NCBI RefSeq assembly: GCF_009674775.1
Contig: NZ_WKKE01000010.1
Span: forward strand, 1-64,000
Direction of reading: 5' to 3'
Length of the DNA: 64,000 nt
DNA from: Flavobacterium sp. LC2016-23
GTDB taxonomy: Bacteria; Bacteroidota; Bacteroidia; Flavobacteriales; Flavobacteriaceae
The notes under the pieces are model-generated. The model did not search any database. It saw only the letters and a list, made by a program, of their open reading frames with translations, and was not told where the DNA came from. Position 1 is the stretch's first letter; each line of letters starts with the position of its first letter. Made by a program: the position numbers and the translations under genes. Below, piece after piece: positions 7,972-16,931 of the stretch.

Positions 7972-8439
7972 ATGAGAACATTAGAGCAATGGTTTGAAGA
8001 ATATGCAGTAAGTCATCAGAATCCAAAGAACAAAGCGATTCATTATGTCTGTGTTCCGGCGATTTACTTTTCGATTGTTGGTTTATTAATGAGTATTCCG
8101 AGTGGTATTATTGCTGCTACTCTGCAATTGAATGCCCCTGTTATAGAAAACTGGGCTGTTGTGGTACTGCTTCTTATACTTGTTTTTTACATTCGGTTAT
8201 CAGTTGCGATGGCGATTAAGATTGCAATTCTTTCTGCTATCTGTCTGGTTGTAAATTATTATATTGGGCAGGTTTTACCTTTATGGGAGTTCTCTATTGG
8301 CGTGTTTGTAATCGTCTGGATCGGACAATTCTACGGCCATAATATTGAGGGTAAAAAACCTTCTTTTCTGAAAGATCTTCAGTTTTTAATGATTGGTCCG
8401 GCCTGGGTGGTCGAAAATTTGTTTTCCCGAAAAGGATAA
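7972..8439 (+). CDS. Mpo1-like (DUF962) membrane protein, 155 aa
   Basis: Starts 'MRTLEQWFEEYAVSHQNPKN' and has 'HYVCVPAIYFSIVGLL', the N-terminal signature of the DUF962/Mpo1 family. Yeast Mpo1 is an Fe(II)-dependent dioxygenase that acts on 2-hydroxy fatty acids. Histidines at the family's expected places are visible: H15 (SHQNP), H25 (AIHYV) and the late 'GQFYGHNIEGKKPSFLKDLQ' (about 120-139). Four hydrophobic segments span roughly 28-50, 61-78, 80-98 and 105-122. A role in 2-hydroxy-fatty-acid or sphingolipid turnover is inferred; Bacteroidota do make sphingolipids. Confidence 0.8.
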   Translation: MRTLEQWFEEYAVSHQNPKNKAIHYVCVPAIYFSIVGLLMSIPSGIIAATLQLNAPVIENWAVVVLLLILVFYIRLSVAMAIKIAILSAICLVVNYYIGQVLPLWEFSIGVFVIVWIGQFYGHNIEGKKPSFLKDLQFLMIGPAWVVENLFSRKG

Positions 8440-8469
8440 TTCCATTGATTCGATATATTTTTTTTAGAC

Positions 8470-8575
8470 AATGGTCTAATGATACGATGATGCCCTGCCC
8501 GGACAGGAACGGCATCCTTTTGTGGCGGGGTTCGCCGCAAAAGACACAGTAGATGGCCGGAATTGGCTCCTAAAT
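8470..8575. repeat. GC-rich double-hairpin element
   Basis: A stretch much richer in G/C than its surroundings. Hairpin 1 is GATGCC (8489-8494) with GGCATC (8511-8516), holding an inner CTG/CAG pair. Hairpin 2 is CTTTTGTGGCG (8517-8527) with CGCCGCAAAAG (8533-8543), one G-U pair, and directly abuts hairpin 1. It lies between the Mpo1-like gene and a small lipoprotein gene. I recall similar sequences recurring downstream of genes in flavobacterial genomes, but cannot confirm this here. Confidence 0.55.
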
Positions 8576-8592
8576 TCATCAAATTTGTACAT

Positions 8593-9111
8593 ATGATTAA
8601 ACTTAAAAAAGTAATTATTATTGGGGTTGCCATATTATCTAGCTCCTGTAATAAAAAAGATGAAGTTATAAAGCCAAAGAAAGAGCATAATACAAATACA
8701 AGAGATTCAGTTCTACACTATCATGAAAATTACTTTAAAAATTTGCGAAAAGAAATGGATAGAATAGAAATGGATAGAATAGAAATTTCTCTATATAAAA
8801 TTAAAGAAACGGATTCGCAGGACACTACAAAACTTGTTAGAATGGATAGAATTGTAGATGTAAAAAAAATTAAAGAATTTGATTCATTGTTTGATTCAAC
8901 AAGAAATGGAGGATATTGCTGTTGTCCACAAACTCATTACATAATTGATTTATTCAAGCAAAGAAAAAGATTAAAAAGGTTCAATGTTGATACTTTAAGA
9001 GTAAAAAATCAAGCCTTTATTTTTGACGTAAGTTACCAAACATCATATACAATTCCTCTGGCTGTCTGGAACAATTTCTTAACTGATTCAAGAGTTACTG
9101 CTAAAAAATAA
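8593..9111 (+). CDS. hypothetical lipoprotein with Cys-Cys-Cys motif, 172 aa
   Basis: The frame opens earlier (8563), but the ATG at 8593 gives a proper lipoprotein signal 'MIKLKKVIIIGVAILSSSC' (Cys19), so I choose it. The mature protein is very charged. It contains 'EMDRIEMDRIE' from a perfect 15-bp tandem duplication (8752-8781), a 'GGYCCCPQTH' motif near residue 120 that could bind metal, and a basic 'FKQRKRLKRF'. Family unknown. Strong terminator downstream. Confidence 0.7.
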   Translation: MIKLKKVIIIGVAILSSSCNKKDEVIKPKKEHNTNTRDSVLHYHENYFKNLRKEMDRIEMDRIEISLYKIKETDSQDTTKLVRMDRIVDVKKIKEFDSLFDSTRNGGYCCCPQTHYIIDLFKQRKRLKRFNVDTLRVKNQAFIFDVSYQTSYTIPLAVWNNFLTDSRVTAKK

Positions 9112-9114
9112 ACT

Positions 9115-9149
9115 AAAAAAACCTATTTCGTGATGAAATAGGTTTTTTG
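9115..9149. terminator. bidirectional terminator between the 8593 gene and tRNA-Arg
   Basis: CCTATTTC-GTGAT-GAAATAGG flanked by A and T tracts. It ends the plus-strand lipoprotein gene and also sits just downstream of the minus-strand tRNA. Confidence 0.85.
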
Positions 9150-9154
9150 TTTAG

Positions 9155-9228
9155 TGACCGCGACAGGGTTCGAACCTGCAACCCTCAGAGTCGAAATCTG
9201 ATATTCTATCCAGTTGAACTACGCAGTC
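9155..9228 (-). tRNA. tRNA-Arg (anticodon TCG)
   Basis: 74-nt cloverleaf on the complement. Acceptor GACTGCG pairs with CGCGGTC (one G-T) plus discriminator A. The anticodon arm is TCAGA-TTTCGAC-TCTGA with TCG at positions 34-36, and the T arm contains GGTTCGAACC. CCA is not encoded. The anticodon reads CGN arginine codons. Confidence 0.93.
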
Positions 9229-9252
9229 AATATTTTAAAATTTCAATTTTTT

Positions 9253-9292
9253 AAATTCCAAATTCCAATTTTAAACTTGGAATTTGGAATTT
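9253..9292. repeat. AAATTCCAAATTCCAA hairpin repeat
   Basis: Perfect 16-bp arms around an 8-base loop (TTTTAAAC). Same family as elements near 21306-21380 and 28363-28565. Located downstream of the yqeY stop, where it could also act as a terminator. Confidence 0.8.
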
Positions 9293-9311
9293 CTGTTTTT
9301 TGAAATTTCTA

Positions 9312-9761
9312 CTAAACTAATAATTTTTTTACAATTGTAGAAATTGTTTTTCCTTCAGCAGTTCCGCCTAATTGTGCAGCAGCCAATCCCATTACTTTAC
9401 CCATTGAAGCAATTCCGGAAGCTCCTGTTTCTGCAATAATTTTTGCAATTACAGCTTCTACTTCTTCTTCGCTTAATTGTGCAGGTAAGAATTTCTCGAT
9501 TACAGCAATCTGAGCCAATTCCGGTTCTGCTAAGTCAGGACGGTTTTGTTCTGTAAAAATTCTGGCGCTTTCTTTACGCGTTTTTACCAATCGCTGCAAT
9601 AATTTAATTTCCTCGTCTTCTGTTAATTCTTCTTTAGATCCGGAAGCAGTGGCTGCCAGTAACATTTCAGATTTAATCGCTCTTAATGCTTCTAACGCTA
9701 CTGTATCTTTTGCTCTCATGGCTGTTTTAATCTCGTCCATGATTTGTATTTGTAAACTCAT
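9312..9761 (-). CDS. GatB/YqeY domain protein, 149 aa
   Basis: Full-length YqeY-like protein: 'MSLQIQIMDEIKTAMRAKDT' at the start, 'ALRAIKSEMLLA' (about 24-35), 'EELTEDEEIKLLQRLVKTRK' (about 44-63), 'LAEPELAQIAVIEKFLPAQL' (about 77-96) and the C-terminal 'GASGIASMGKVMGL' before the terminal helix. It resembles the tail domain of GatB, the subunit of tRNA-dependent amidotransferases, and may bind tRNA; its true role is not settled. Cytoplasmic. It follows ftsZ on the same strand, but the ftsZ terminator and a repeat lie between. Confidence 0.9.
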   Translation of the reverse strand: MSLQIQIMDEIKTAMRAKDTVALEALRAIKSEMLLAATASGSKEELTEDEEIKLLQRLVKTRKESARIFTEQNRPDLAEPELAQIAVIEKFLPAQLSEEEVEAVIAKIIAETGASGIASMGKVMGLAAAQLGGTAEGKTISTIVKKLLV

Positions 9762-9840
9762 TTTATTTTTTTATTTAAATAAGCAGCAAGGCTTATAAAT
9801 TGATTATTTATTTAAAATTATGACTTCTGTAACACATTAT

Positions 9841-9930
9841 TTGTCCGGCTGAGTCCATTCGGCTTCGCTCAGGATAAACTTAGTCAAAGCCGTTTTAGGT
9901 AATTAACCTTAGACTTCGCTCAGGGCAACA
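9841..9930. repeat. CTTCGCTCAGG-type dispersed repeat, two degenerate copies
   Basis: The words GGCTTCGCTCAGGATAA and AGACTTCGCTCAGGGCAA occur as direct repeats here. The same word occurs at 28477-28502 (reverse orientation) and 59389-59453. It fills the spacer between yqeY and the ftsZ terminator. Confidence 0.6.
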
Positions 9931-9986
9931 ATATTTGTTAAATATAAATACTTTTAAAGTCAAATTTCTAAATTCTGTGCGAAGAT

Positions 9987-10027
9987 AAAAAAAATAACCC
10001 GAAAATTAAATCCAATTTTCGGGTTAT
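9987..10027 (-). terminator. rho-independent terminator of ftsZ / dcw operon
   Basis: ATAACCCGAAAATT pairs with AATTTTCGGGTTAT around a 6-base loop. A run of eight or more T in the minus direction follows, just after the ftsZ stop at 10049. Confidence 0.9.
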
Positions 10028-10048
10028 CCTATAATTATGATTGGAATA

Positions 10049-12034
10049 TTAATCTACGTTATCGTGCAAAAATGAATTATTGGAACGTAATTGCAAATCA
10101 TTATTACTGTCAGTACCTACAGAGATTCTTGAATTGGTTGTATTTGACTGTGTATTTGAAAGATCGATCCCTAATCTTTTGTAAGCAGGTTCTTTTTCAA
10201 GTTCGTCAATTCTGGAAACATTATTATGGAATTTATAATTAAATTCTTTTAGTTTCTTTCTTCTTTCTTCCGCTCTCAGACGCAAAGTCTCTTCGATTGT
10301 CAATTCTAACGGAGAAACATGATCTGTTGTGGTAAAAGCCGGTTCCTGAGCAAAATCAACTCTTGGCTTCAACGTAATATTCAGTTCTTCAGGAACTACA
10401 TCTTCAATTACTTTTTCAGCCGGTTTTGAAGTGATCAGGTCGTTTTCAACTTCCATGTATTCTTCCAGCGAATATTTGATGATTCCGTTATCCGAAAGTT
10501 CTGTTACCGGAACAAACTGTACCGGATCGTTCACTTTTATATTACGGGTATCATTCGTTAATTCGAACAAAATCTTATTGTCTTCCACAACTGACGGTTC
10601 TCTTTTTACTTCAGGTTCTGCTCTGAAAAGAGGCAGATCGAATGAAAAAGTGGTTTGTTCCTCTTTTTCGAAAACTCTTTGCTGAACAGGTTTTACTTCC
10701 TGGAAAGCGGGAACTTCCGGCGCAGAGATTTTAAAATCGATATCTGTAATTGGCGAAACGATTTCGAAAGTCACATCAAGGTTTTTGATAAACTCTGACA
10801 TTACCACTAATTCTTCCTGATTGATTGTCGGAGCAACTGCCACCGGTGCAACCGGAGCAGGTGTTACGGGAGCAACCGTATCTTCCATCAAATCAAAAAC
10901 AATCTTTTGTTCTGATGAGACACTAGTAGTTTCTGCATTTAAATCAAAAGAAGTTAACGTTCTGTTTGTTAAATTATGAACACTTCTTTGTTCATCTTCT
11001 AACGTGTGAATGATTTTTTTAGGCTCTGTATTTACAATTTCATTTTGCTGTTCAACATCAAAACCTGTCGCAATAATAGTCACGGCAATAGCTTCACCAA
11101 GAGTTTCGTCTTCACCAACTCCCATGATAATATTAGCGTTAAATCCTGCTTCAGCCTGAATGTGATCATTGATTTCTCCGATCTCATCCAATGTAATTTC
11201 ATCTGATCCAGAAACGATAAGCAACAATACGTTTTTGGCTCCTGTAATTTTGTTGTCGTTTAATAACGGAGAATCCAATGCTGAAACAATTGCATCTTTT
11301 GCTCTGTTCTCACCTTCAGCAACAGAAGATCCCATGATCGCTGTTCCACTGTTTGACAAAACAGTTTTAGCATCACGTAAATCGATATTTTGAGTATAGT
11401 GGTGCGTGATTACTTCAGCAATACCTCTTGAGGCTGTTGCCAAAACTTCATCTGCTTTGGAGAATCCTGCTTTAAAACCAAGATTTCCGTATACTTCTCT
11501 TAATTTATTATTATTGATCACAATTAGTGAATCGACCTGCTTGCGCAATTTTTCGATTCCTAAAAGTGCCTGTTCCTGACGTACTTTCCCTTCAAACTGA
11601 AAAGGAATTGTTACGATACCCACCGTCAGGATCTCTCTTTCTTTTGCCAGTTGTGCGATTACCGGAGCTGCACCTGTACCTGTTCCTCCACCCATACCAG
11701 CGGTAATAAATACCATCTTAGTACCACGGTCTAACATTTTTTCGATATCGGCGATACTTTCAATAGCAGATTGCTGGCCTACGTCAGGATTTGCTCCTGC
11801 TCCAAGTCCCTCTGTTAAGTTCATCCCTAACTGAATTTTATTTGGTACAGCACTGTTTTGAAGTGCTTGTGAGTCTGTATTACAAACGATAAAATCTACC
11901 CCTTTAATACCTTGCTTGAACATGTGGTTGATTGCGTTACTTCCGCCTCCACCGACACCTATTACTTTGATTACATTTGATTGGTTTTTCGGTAAATCAA
12001 ATGAAATACTTCCAAATTCTGAGTTGCTCATCAT
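10049..12034 (-). CDS. ftsZ: cell division GTPase FtsZ, 661 aa
   Basis: Tubulin-like GTPase that forms the Z ring. GTP-binding motifs are intact: 'GVGGGGSNA' (about 26-34), 'GMGGGTGTGAAP' (about 113-124) and 'SKADEVLATAS' with the catalytic T7-loop region. The globular part ends near residue 330. A very long acidic, Pro/Val-rich linker follows, giving 661 residues against about 380 in E. coli, a known Bacteroidota feature. It ends in a conserved basic segment (LRLRAEERRKKLKEFNYKFH) and a C-terminal 'SFLHDNVD', probably the FtsA/anchor-binding peptide. It follows ftsA by 84 bases and is the last dcw gene before a terminator. Start is ATG 12034 or the adjacent ATG 12031. Confidence 0.97.
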   Translation of the reverse strand: MMSNSEFGSISFDLPKNQSNVIKVIGVGGGGSNAINHMFKQGIKGVDFIVCNTDSQALQNSAVPNKIQLGMNLTEGLGAGANPDVGQQSAIESIADIEKMLDRGTKMVFITAGMGGGTGTGAAPVIAQLAKEREILTVGIVTIPFQFEGKVRQEQALLGIEKLRKQVDSLIVINNNKLREVYGNLGFKAGFSKADEVLATASRGIAEVITHHYTQNIDLRDAKTVLSNSGTAIMGSSVAEGENRAKDAIVSALDSPLLNDNKITGAKNVLLLIVSGSDEITLDEIGEINDHIQAEAGFNANIIMGVGEDETLGEAIAVTIIATGFDVEQQNEIVNTEPKKIIHTLEDEQRSVHNLTNRTLTSFDLNAETTSVSSEQKIVFDLMEDTVAPVTPAPVAPVAVAPTINQEELVVMSEFIKNLDVTFEIVSPITDIDFKISAPEVPAFQEVKPVQQRVFEKEEQTTFSFDLPLFRAEPEVKREPSVVEDNKILFELTNDTRNIKVNDPVQFVPVTELSDNGIIKYSLEEYMEVENDLITSKPAEKVIEDVVPEELNITLKPRVDFAQEPAFTTTDHVSPLELTIEETLRLRAEERRKKLKEFNYKFHNNVSRIDELEKEPAYKRLGIDLSNTQSNTTNSRISVGTDSNNDLQLRSNNSFLHDNVD

Positions 12035-12118
12035 CTTTTTGGTTTTGAAATTCTTATTAAATACATTTTTTACTTCTTGACTTGGGGCAAAAAGTAATCC
12101 TTTTCGTTTCTTATTCTT

Positions 12119-13540
12119 TTATTCTGCGTTATCTAAAAAATCTTTGATTTTATCGACATAACGATCAAAAAATGATCTTCTTATTTTTGTTTCGGTAGAT
12201 TCTTCCTGTGTCACATTTTTTCTGACTTCTCTGTGATCATCGAAAGTTTCTACTCTTTCAACGTAGTTTTCCTCCACTTCGTATCGCTGCTGTACGGGCG
12301 GTTGCGGCGGAGTGTTAACATTTCTGTACACCACTTTCGGCTGCTCGTTTACAAGTTCCATTCTAACAGCACTTTGCGTGCTGTTTTCGATACTATTCAT
12401 GACAAGACCAACTGCTGTTGCAAATAACGGACTTGAAATTTCTTCGCTTGAATTCCCAGCCAGATGCTCATTTGGATATCCGATTCTGGTATCCATTCCT
12501 GTAATGTACTCTACTAACTGTTTGATATGTTTCAGCTGTGCGCCACCACCGGTAAGCACAATTCCTGCAATTAATTTTTTACGCGGATCTTCGTGTCCGT
12601 ATGCTTTAATTTCAGCAAAAACCTGCTCTACAATTTCTACCACACGGGCATGGATAATTTTAGATAAGTTTTTAAGCGAAATCTCTTTTGGCTCTCTTCC
12701 TCTTAAACCCGGTATAGAAACAATTTCGTTGTCTCTGTTTTCGCCCGGCCAGGCTGATCCGAATTTTATTTTTAAAAGCTCTGCCTGTTTTTCAATGATC
12801 GAACATCCTTCTTTGATATCTTCGGTAATTACATTTCCTCCGAAAGGAATCACTGCGGTATGACGAATGATGCCATCTTTAAAAATAGCCAGATCCGTTG
12901 TTCCGCCACCGATATCAATAAGTGCTACACCGGCTTCTTTTTCTTCCTGGCTTAACACTGCATCAGCAGACGCTAATGGTTCTAATGTCAGTCCTGACAA
13001 TTCGATTCCGGAACTCTGAATACATCTTCCCACATTTCTGATAGAAGAGGCTTGTCCTACTACTACGTGAAAACTGGATTCCAGTCTTCCGCCGTACATT
13101 CCGATAGGCTCTTTAATTTCAGACTGTCCGTCGATTTTGAATTCCTGTGGCAAAACGTGAATAATTTCTTCTCCCGGTAACATGGCTAATTTATTCACCT
13201 GGTCAATTAGAAGCTGAATGTCATTTTCGCCAATTACTTCTTCCGGATTACTACGGCTGATGTAATCGGTATGCTGTATACTTCTGATGTGCTGTCCGGC
13301 AATACCGACCACCACATCTTTTATTTTATAACCTGAATTGTTTTCTGCTTCAAGTATTGCCTGCTGAATGGACTGAATGGTTTGCGTGATGTTGTTTACA
13401 ACTCCTCTCGCAACTCCTAAACTTTTGGATTTCCCAATACCCAGAATTTCCAGCTTTCCATACTCGTTCTTTTTGCCGATCATGGCAACTATCTTTGTTG
13501 TTCCAATATCTAGACCTACTGCAATGTTATCTTTTTCCAT
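12119..13540 (-). CDS. ftsA: cell division protein FtsA, 473 aa
   Basis: Actin-like membrane anchor for FtsZ. 'VGLDIGTTKIVAMIG' (about 8-22) is the phosphate-1 loop, 'VALIDIGGGTTDLAIF' (about 205-220) phosphate-2, and 'IVLTGGGAQLKHI' (about 325-337) the adenosine motif. The SHS2/1C subdomain lies between. The C-terminal tail after about 410 is low-complexity and ends in 'FFDRYVDKIKDFLDNAE', an amphipathic helix for membrane binding. Length is larger than E. coli FtsA (420) because of this tail. Starts 6 bases after the ftsQ stop. Confidence 0.97.
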   Translation of the reverse strand: MEKDNIAVGLDIGTTKIVAMIGKKNEYGKLEILGIGKSKSLGVARGVVNNITQTIQSIQQAILEAENNSGYKIKDVVVGIAGQHIRSIQHTDYISRSNPEEVIGENDIQLLIDQVNKLAMLPGEEIIHVLPQEFKIDGQSEIKEPIGMYGGRLESSFHVVVGQASSIRNVGRCIQSSGIELSGLTLEPLASADAVLSQEEKEAGVALIDIGGGTTDLAIFKDGIIRHTAVIPFGGNVITEDIKEGCSIIEKQAELLKIKFGSAWPGENRDNEIVSIPGLRGREPKEISLKNLSKIIHARVVEIVEQVFAEIKAYGHEDPRKKLIAGIVLTGGGAQLKHIKQLVEYITGMDTRIGYPNEHLAGNSSEEISSPLFATAVGLVMNSIENSTQSAVRMELVNEQPKVVYRNVNTPPQPPVQQRYEVEENYVERVETFDDHREVRKNVTQEESTETKIRRSFFDRYVDKIKDFLDNAE

Positions 13541-13546
13541 TTTCTA

Positions 13547-14269
13547 TTATTTTGTGCAAACTACTTGTTCCGTAAACCTAAGGTCAATTTTTTTGTAATT
13601 GTATAACGAACTATCTAAAACTGCTTTTTGAAAAAAGGCTTTATAGTTTCTGAATTTTTTATCAACATTCATCGTTCTGCCAAAATCGATGAAGTAATTA
13701 TAATTTCTGTTAAACATTTTTAAGCTACCATTAGGCATAATTTGAATTGCAATGATGTTTTTTTTCAAAAACGCATCGTCATAAATTGTGCGAAACAGAG
13801 TAGCTAAATCTTCGTTATTTTTTTCATTTATTGCCCCGGAAACAAGCGGAACCCGCGCCGTAAAATTGTCCGACAAAGGCATTTTATTTCCCTCATAGTC
13901 AATATAAAAAGACCGGTCGCCATCGTAAACACGGGCGATCGGAGTCTTCTGTTTTACTACCGCTTTCAGAACACCATCGATACTTACAAAAACGTCTGAC
14001 TTTTCAATCATGTCCTGCGTATCGAGGTTTTTTTCTATCTTATTCAAATCTACTTCATCTTTTCGGATACTGGAAGCGTCTGTTTTATTTTCTATCAACA
14101 ATTTATTAACCGTTTCAGGCTTTACAAACAGCGTATTTTCTCCTACAAAAACAACGGCCGATTTCTTCAGTTTTCTATTCCCGTTTCGATGCTGGGCAAA
14201 CGAATACAAAAAAAGTACCAGCCCAAAAATGAGAATTAACCGAATATTTGTCCAATTAAATATTTTCAT
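13547..14269 (-). CDS. ftsQ: cell division protein FtsQ/DivIB, 240 aa
   Basis: Bitopic divisome protein: short cytoplasmic N-terminus, one membrane helix at about 8-25 (IRLILIFGLVLFLYSFA), then a POTRA-like domain and a beta domain in the periplasm. Sequence identity to E. coli FtsQ is low, as usual in Bacteroidota; position between murC and ftsA and topology support the call. 'ARVPLVSGAINEKN' and 'FRNYKAFFQKAVLD' are typical of flavobacterial FtsQ. It overlaps the murC end by 14 bases, suggesting translational coupling. Confidence 0.9.
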   Translation of the reverse strand: MKIFNWTNIRLILIFGLVLFLYSFAQHRNGNRKLKKSAVVFVGENTLFVKPETVNKLLIENKTDASSIRKDEVDLNKIEKNLDTQDMIEKSDVFVSIDGVLKAVVKQKTPIARVYDGDRSFYIDYEGNKMPLSDNFTARVPLVSGAINEKNNEDLATLFRTIYDDAFLKKNIIAIQIMPNGSLKMFNRNYNYFIDFGRTMNVDKKFRNYKAFFQKAVLDSSLYNYKKIDLRFTEQVVCTK

Positions 14270-15605
14270 TTAGCATTTTTTTAATTGACGGAACCATTTC
14301 ACCAATATCACCAGCTCCTATTGTCACAATTATTGGCGCATCACTGGCTTCGATGGACGCTAATAAATCATTTTTTGCAACAATTCTTTTGTTTGAATTT
14401 GTCATTTTACCTAACAGCCATTCTGATGTAATCCCTTCCATCGGAAGTTCGCGTGCCGGGTAAATATCCATTAAAAACACTTCATCGAAGGCAGATAAGC
14501 TTTCGGCAAATCCGTCAGCAAAATCTCTTGTCCTGCTGAACAAATGGGGCTGAAAAATTGCCAGTACTTTACGATTCGGATATAACTCCCTAACCGCCTG
14601 ATGTACTGCATTTATTTCTGTCGGATGATGCGCATAATCATCTATATAAACCAATTGGTCTGTTTTGATCTGATAGGAAAAACGTCTTCTTATTCCGTTG
14701 AATGAACCAATAGCTCTTGCAATGGCTTCGGTCGGGGTGCCAAAAGTTTTAGCCATTGCAATAGCCATCAATGCATTCATCAGATTGTGCTTTCCAGGCA
14801 ATCCAAAACGCAAATTCTGTATCGTTTCTGATGGCGTCTGCACGTCAAAAACATAATTAGCATTTTCTATACGAACATTGAAGGCTTTGTATACAGCCTC
14901 TTCATTTATAGCACACTGAACGCCTTCCAGAGGCAATTCCTTTGTGATAAACAGTTTATTTTTATCCTCAACTTTTGAAGCAAATTCTACAAACGAAGCC
15001 TCAATAGCCTCACTGGTACCATAAATATCCAGATGATCCGCATCCATCGATGTGATGCAGGCAATATCGGGATGCAGGTGCAGAAACGATCTGTCGAACT
15101 CATCTGCTTCCACCACAGTAACGGTTTTTCCGTTTCCGATTAAATTAGAATTGTAATTCTCTACAATCCCACCCACAAAAGCCGTAACATCAGCTCCGCT
15201 TTCATACAAAATATGGCCTAAAATGCTTGATGTCGTTGTTTTTCCGTGCGTTCCGGCAACAGCAAAACAAAAAGTGTCTTTTGTAATAATCCCTAAAACT
15301 TCAGCACGTTTTTTAACTTCGTAATGCCTTTCGATGAAAAAATTCCATTCGGAATGTGTTTTAGGCACAGCCGGCGTAAAAATCACCAGGGTATTCTCTA
15401 CATAGTAATCACTCGGGATCAAACTTATATTATCTTCAAAATGAATATCAATACCACTTTCAATCAACTCATTTGTAAGCATTGAGGGTGTTTTATCGTA
15501 ACCTGAAACCTGTTTCCCGATGTATTTGAAATAACGGGCCAGGGCACTCATTCCGATGCCTCCAATACCAATAAAATAAACGTTTTGTATTTGATTTAAA
15601 TTCAT
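14256..15605 (-). CDS. murC: UDP-N-acetylmuramate--L-alanine ligase MurC, 449 aa
   Basis: Adds L-Ala to UDP-MurNAc in the cytoplasm. N-terminal UDP-binding 'YFIGIGGIGMSALARYF', ATP-binding 'VAGTHGKTTTSSILG' (about 119-133), 'EADEFDRSFLHL' (about 171-182), 'DYAHHPTEI' (about 328-336). Typical length. I choose ATG 15605 (MNLNQIQ) over an upstream in-frame ATG at 15623 because the family usually begins just before 'QNVYFIGIGG'. About 200 bases separate it from murG, an unusually wide gap for this cluster. Confidence 0.95.
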   Translation of the reverse strand: MNLNQIQNVYFIGIGGIGMSALARYFKYIGKQVSGYDKTPSMLTNELIESGIDIHFEDNISLIPSDYYVENTLVIFTPAVPKTHSEWNFFIERHYEVKKRAEVLGIITKDTFCFAVAGTHGKTTTSSILGHILYESGADVTAFVGGIVENYNSNLIGNGKTVTVVEADEFDRSFLHLHPDIACITSMDADHLDIYGTSEAIEASFVEFASKVEDKNKLFITKELPLEGVQCAINEEAVYKAFNVRIENANYVFDVQTPSETIQNLRFGLPGKHNLMNALMAIAMAKTFGTPTEAIARAIGSFNGIRRRFSYQIKTDQLVYIDDYAHHPTEINAVHQAVRELYPNRKVLAIFQPHLFSRTRDFADGFAESLSAFDEVFLMDIYPARELPMEGITSEWLLGKMTNSNKRIVAKNDLLASIEASDAPIIVTIGAGDIGEMVPSIKKMLNENI

Positions 15606-15803
15606 TTCAATTGCTTTAAGCATTAAGTTTTAGGAGCTAAGCCCCAAACTTATTTAATTATTTATTGAAAGCTTAACGGTGTTTCTTTTATATAAAAAAC
15701 TAGTCTTTAAGCCTTTGTGTTTTCTCTTGTTTATGAATCAAAAATGCCTAAAATAGCACAGTTCAATTCGTTTGATGTTCTATAATTATGATAAAAAATT
15801 ACA
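15606..15803. other. wide murG-murC spacer
   Basis: About 200 bp in an otherwise tightly packed cluster. It contains a weak hairpin (TAAGTTT ... AAACTTA, about 15626-15651) but no open frame or promoter motif I can defend. It may be another decayed repeat. Confidence 0.35.
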
Positions 15804-16889
15804 TTATAACAATTTTTTAATCTCCTCTACAATAACTTTTGTAGCATTTGGCATCGCCAGCTTTTTGATGTTATCACTGAGCTGTTTTTGTTTTCCATGA
15901 TCTTTTAGCAGCGCTTCAAAAACAATACTAAACTGACTGTCCAATTCTGATTCTTTCAGTAAAATAGCTCCTTTTGCATCTACAATGGCCCGGGCATTTT
16001 TGGTCTGATGGTCTTCGGCTACATTGGGTGACGGAATAAAAATTACCGGTTTCCCAACAATACACAATTCTGAAACTGAGGAGGCTCCCGCACGTGAAAT
16101 AATGACATCTGCCGCAGCGTAGACAAAATCCATTCTTTCAATAAAATCAATGACCCTTACAGCCTGTTGATTGTGTTTTTTATAATCTTCAAAATATAAT
16201 TTTCCGCATTGCCAGATGACCTGAACATCTTGTGAAAGCATATTTTGCAATTCTTTTTCGATTAACTGATTGATTCTTCTGGCCCCTAAACTTCCGCCTA
16301 ACACCAACAACGTTTTTTTATTGGGATCTAAGCCGTAAAAAGTAATTGCTTCATCCCTTTTACTATCAATATCTATTAAATCCTGACGCACCGGATTGCC
16401 CGTTAAAACAATTTTTTCTTTAGGAAAAAAGCGCTCTAAATTTTCGTAGGCCACACAAATTGCATTTGCTTTTTTACTCAGTAATTTATTGGTAATTCCG
16501 GGAAATGAATTTTGTTCCTGAATTACGGTTGGAATTCCTGCTCCTCCTGCTGCCTGTAACAAAGGCCCGCTGGCAAAACCACCTGTACCTATCACCACGT
16601 TAGGCTTGAATTGTTTGATGATTCGTCGTGACTCCAGCAAACTTGTTGCCAGTTTTAACGGAAACATCAAATTTTGCAGGGTTAATTTTCTTTGTAATCC
16701 TGCAATCCAAAGTCCTTTTATTTCATAACCTGCCTGAGGCACTTTTTGCATTTCCATTTTATCCTGAGCGCCGACAAAAAGGAACTCAGCATCAGGAAAT
16801 TGTATTTTTAATTCATTAGCAATAGCGATTGCAGGATAGATATGTCCTCCTGTTCCTCCGCCACTTAATATGAATTTATAATTTGTCAT
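15804..16889 (-). CDS. murG: lipid II synthase MurG, 361 aa
   Basis: GT28 glycosyltransferase that transfers GlcNAc from UDP-GlcNAc to lipid I on the inner face of the cytoplasmic membrane. Signatures: '[19 protein letters not shown]' (about 9-27), '[16 protein letters not shown]' (about 99-114), '[16 protein letters not shown]' (about 195-210), '[12 protein letters not shown]' (about 263-274) and '[11 protein letters not shown]' (about 291-301). Full length. It lies 42 bases after the ftsW stop. Confidence 0.97.
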   Translation of the reverse strand: MTNYKFILSGGGTGGHIYPAIAIANELKIQFPDAEFLFVGAQDKMEMQKVPQAGYEIKGLWIAGLQRKLTLQNLMFPLKLATSLLESRRIIKQFKPNVVIGTGGFASGPLLQAAGGAGIPTVIQEQNSFPGITNKLLSKKANAICVAYENLERFFPKEKIVLTGNPVRQDLIDIDSKRDEAITFYGLDPNKKTLLVLGGSLGARRINQLIEKELQNMLSQDVQVIWQCGKLYFEDYKKHNQQAVRVIDFIERMDFVYAAADVIISRAGASSVSELCIVGKPVIFIPSPNVAEDHQTKNARAIVDAKGAILLKESELDSQFSIVFEALLKDHGKQKQLSDNIKKLAMPNATKVIVEEIKKLL

Positions 16890-16931
16890 ATTTTTAAAAG
16901 TTATTCGCTTTAAAAAGTATTTTTTTTAATC

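Noticed and set aside
12312..12863. 183-codon open frame antisense to ftsA
   Set aside because: It lies wholly inside ftsA, which has full motif conservation; composition (Ser/Phe/Ile-rich) is that of a reversed gene, with no recognisable domain.
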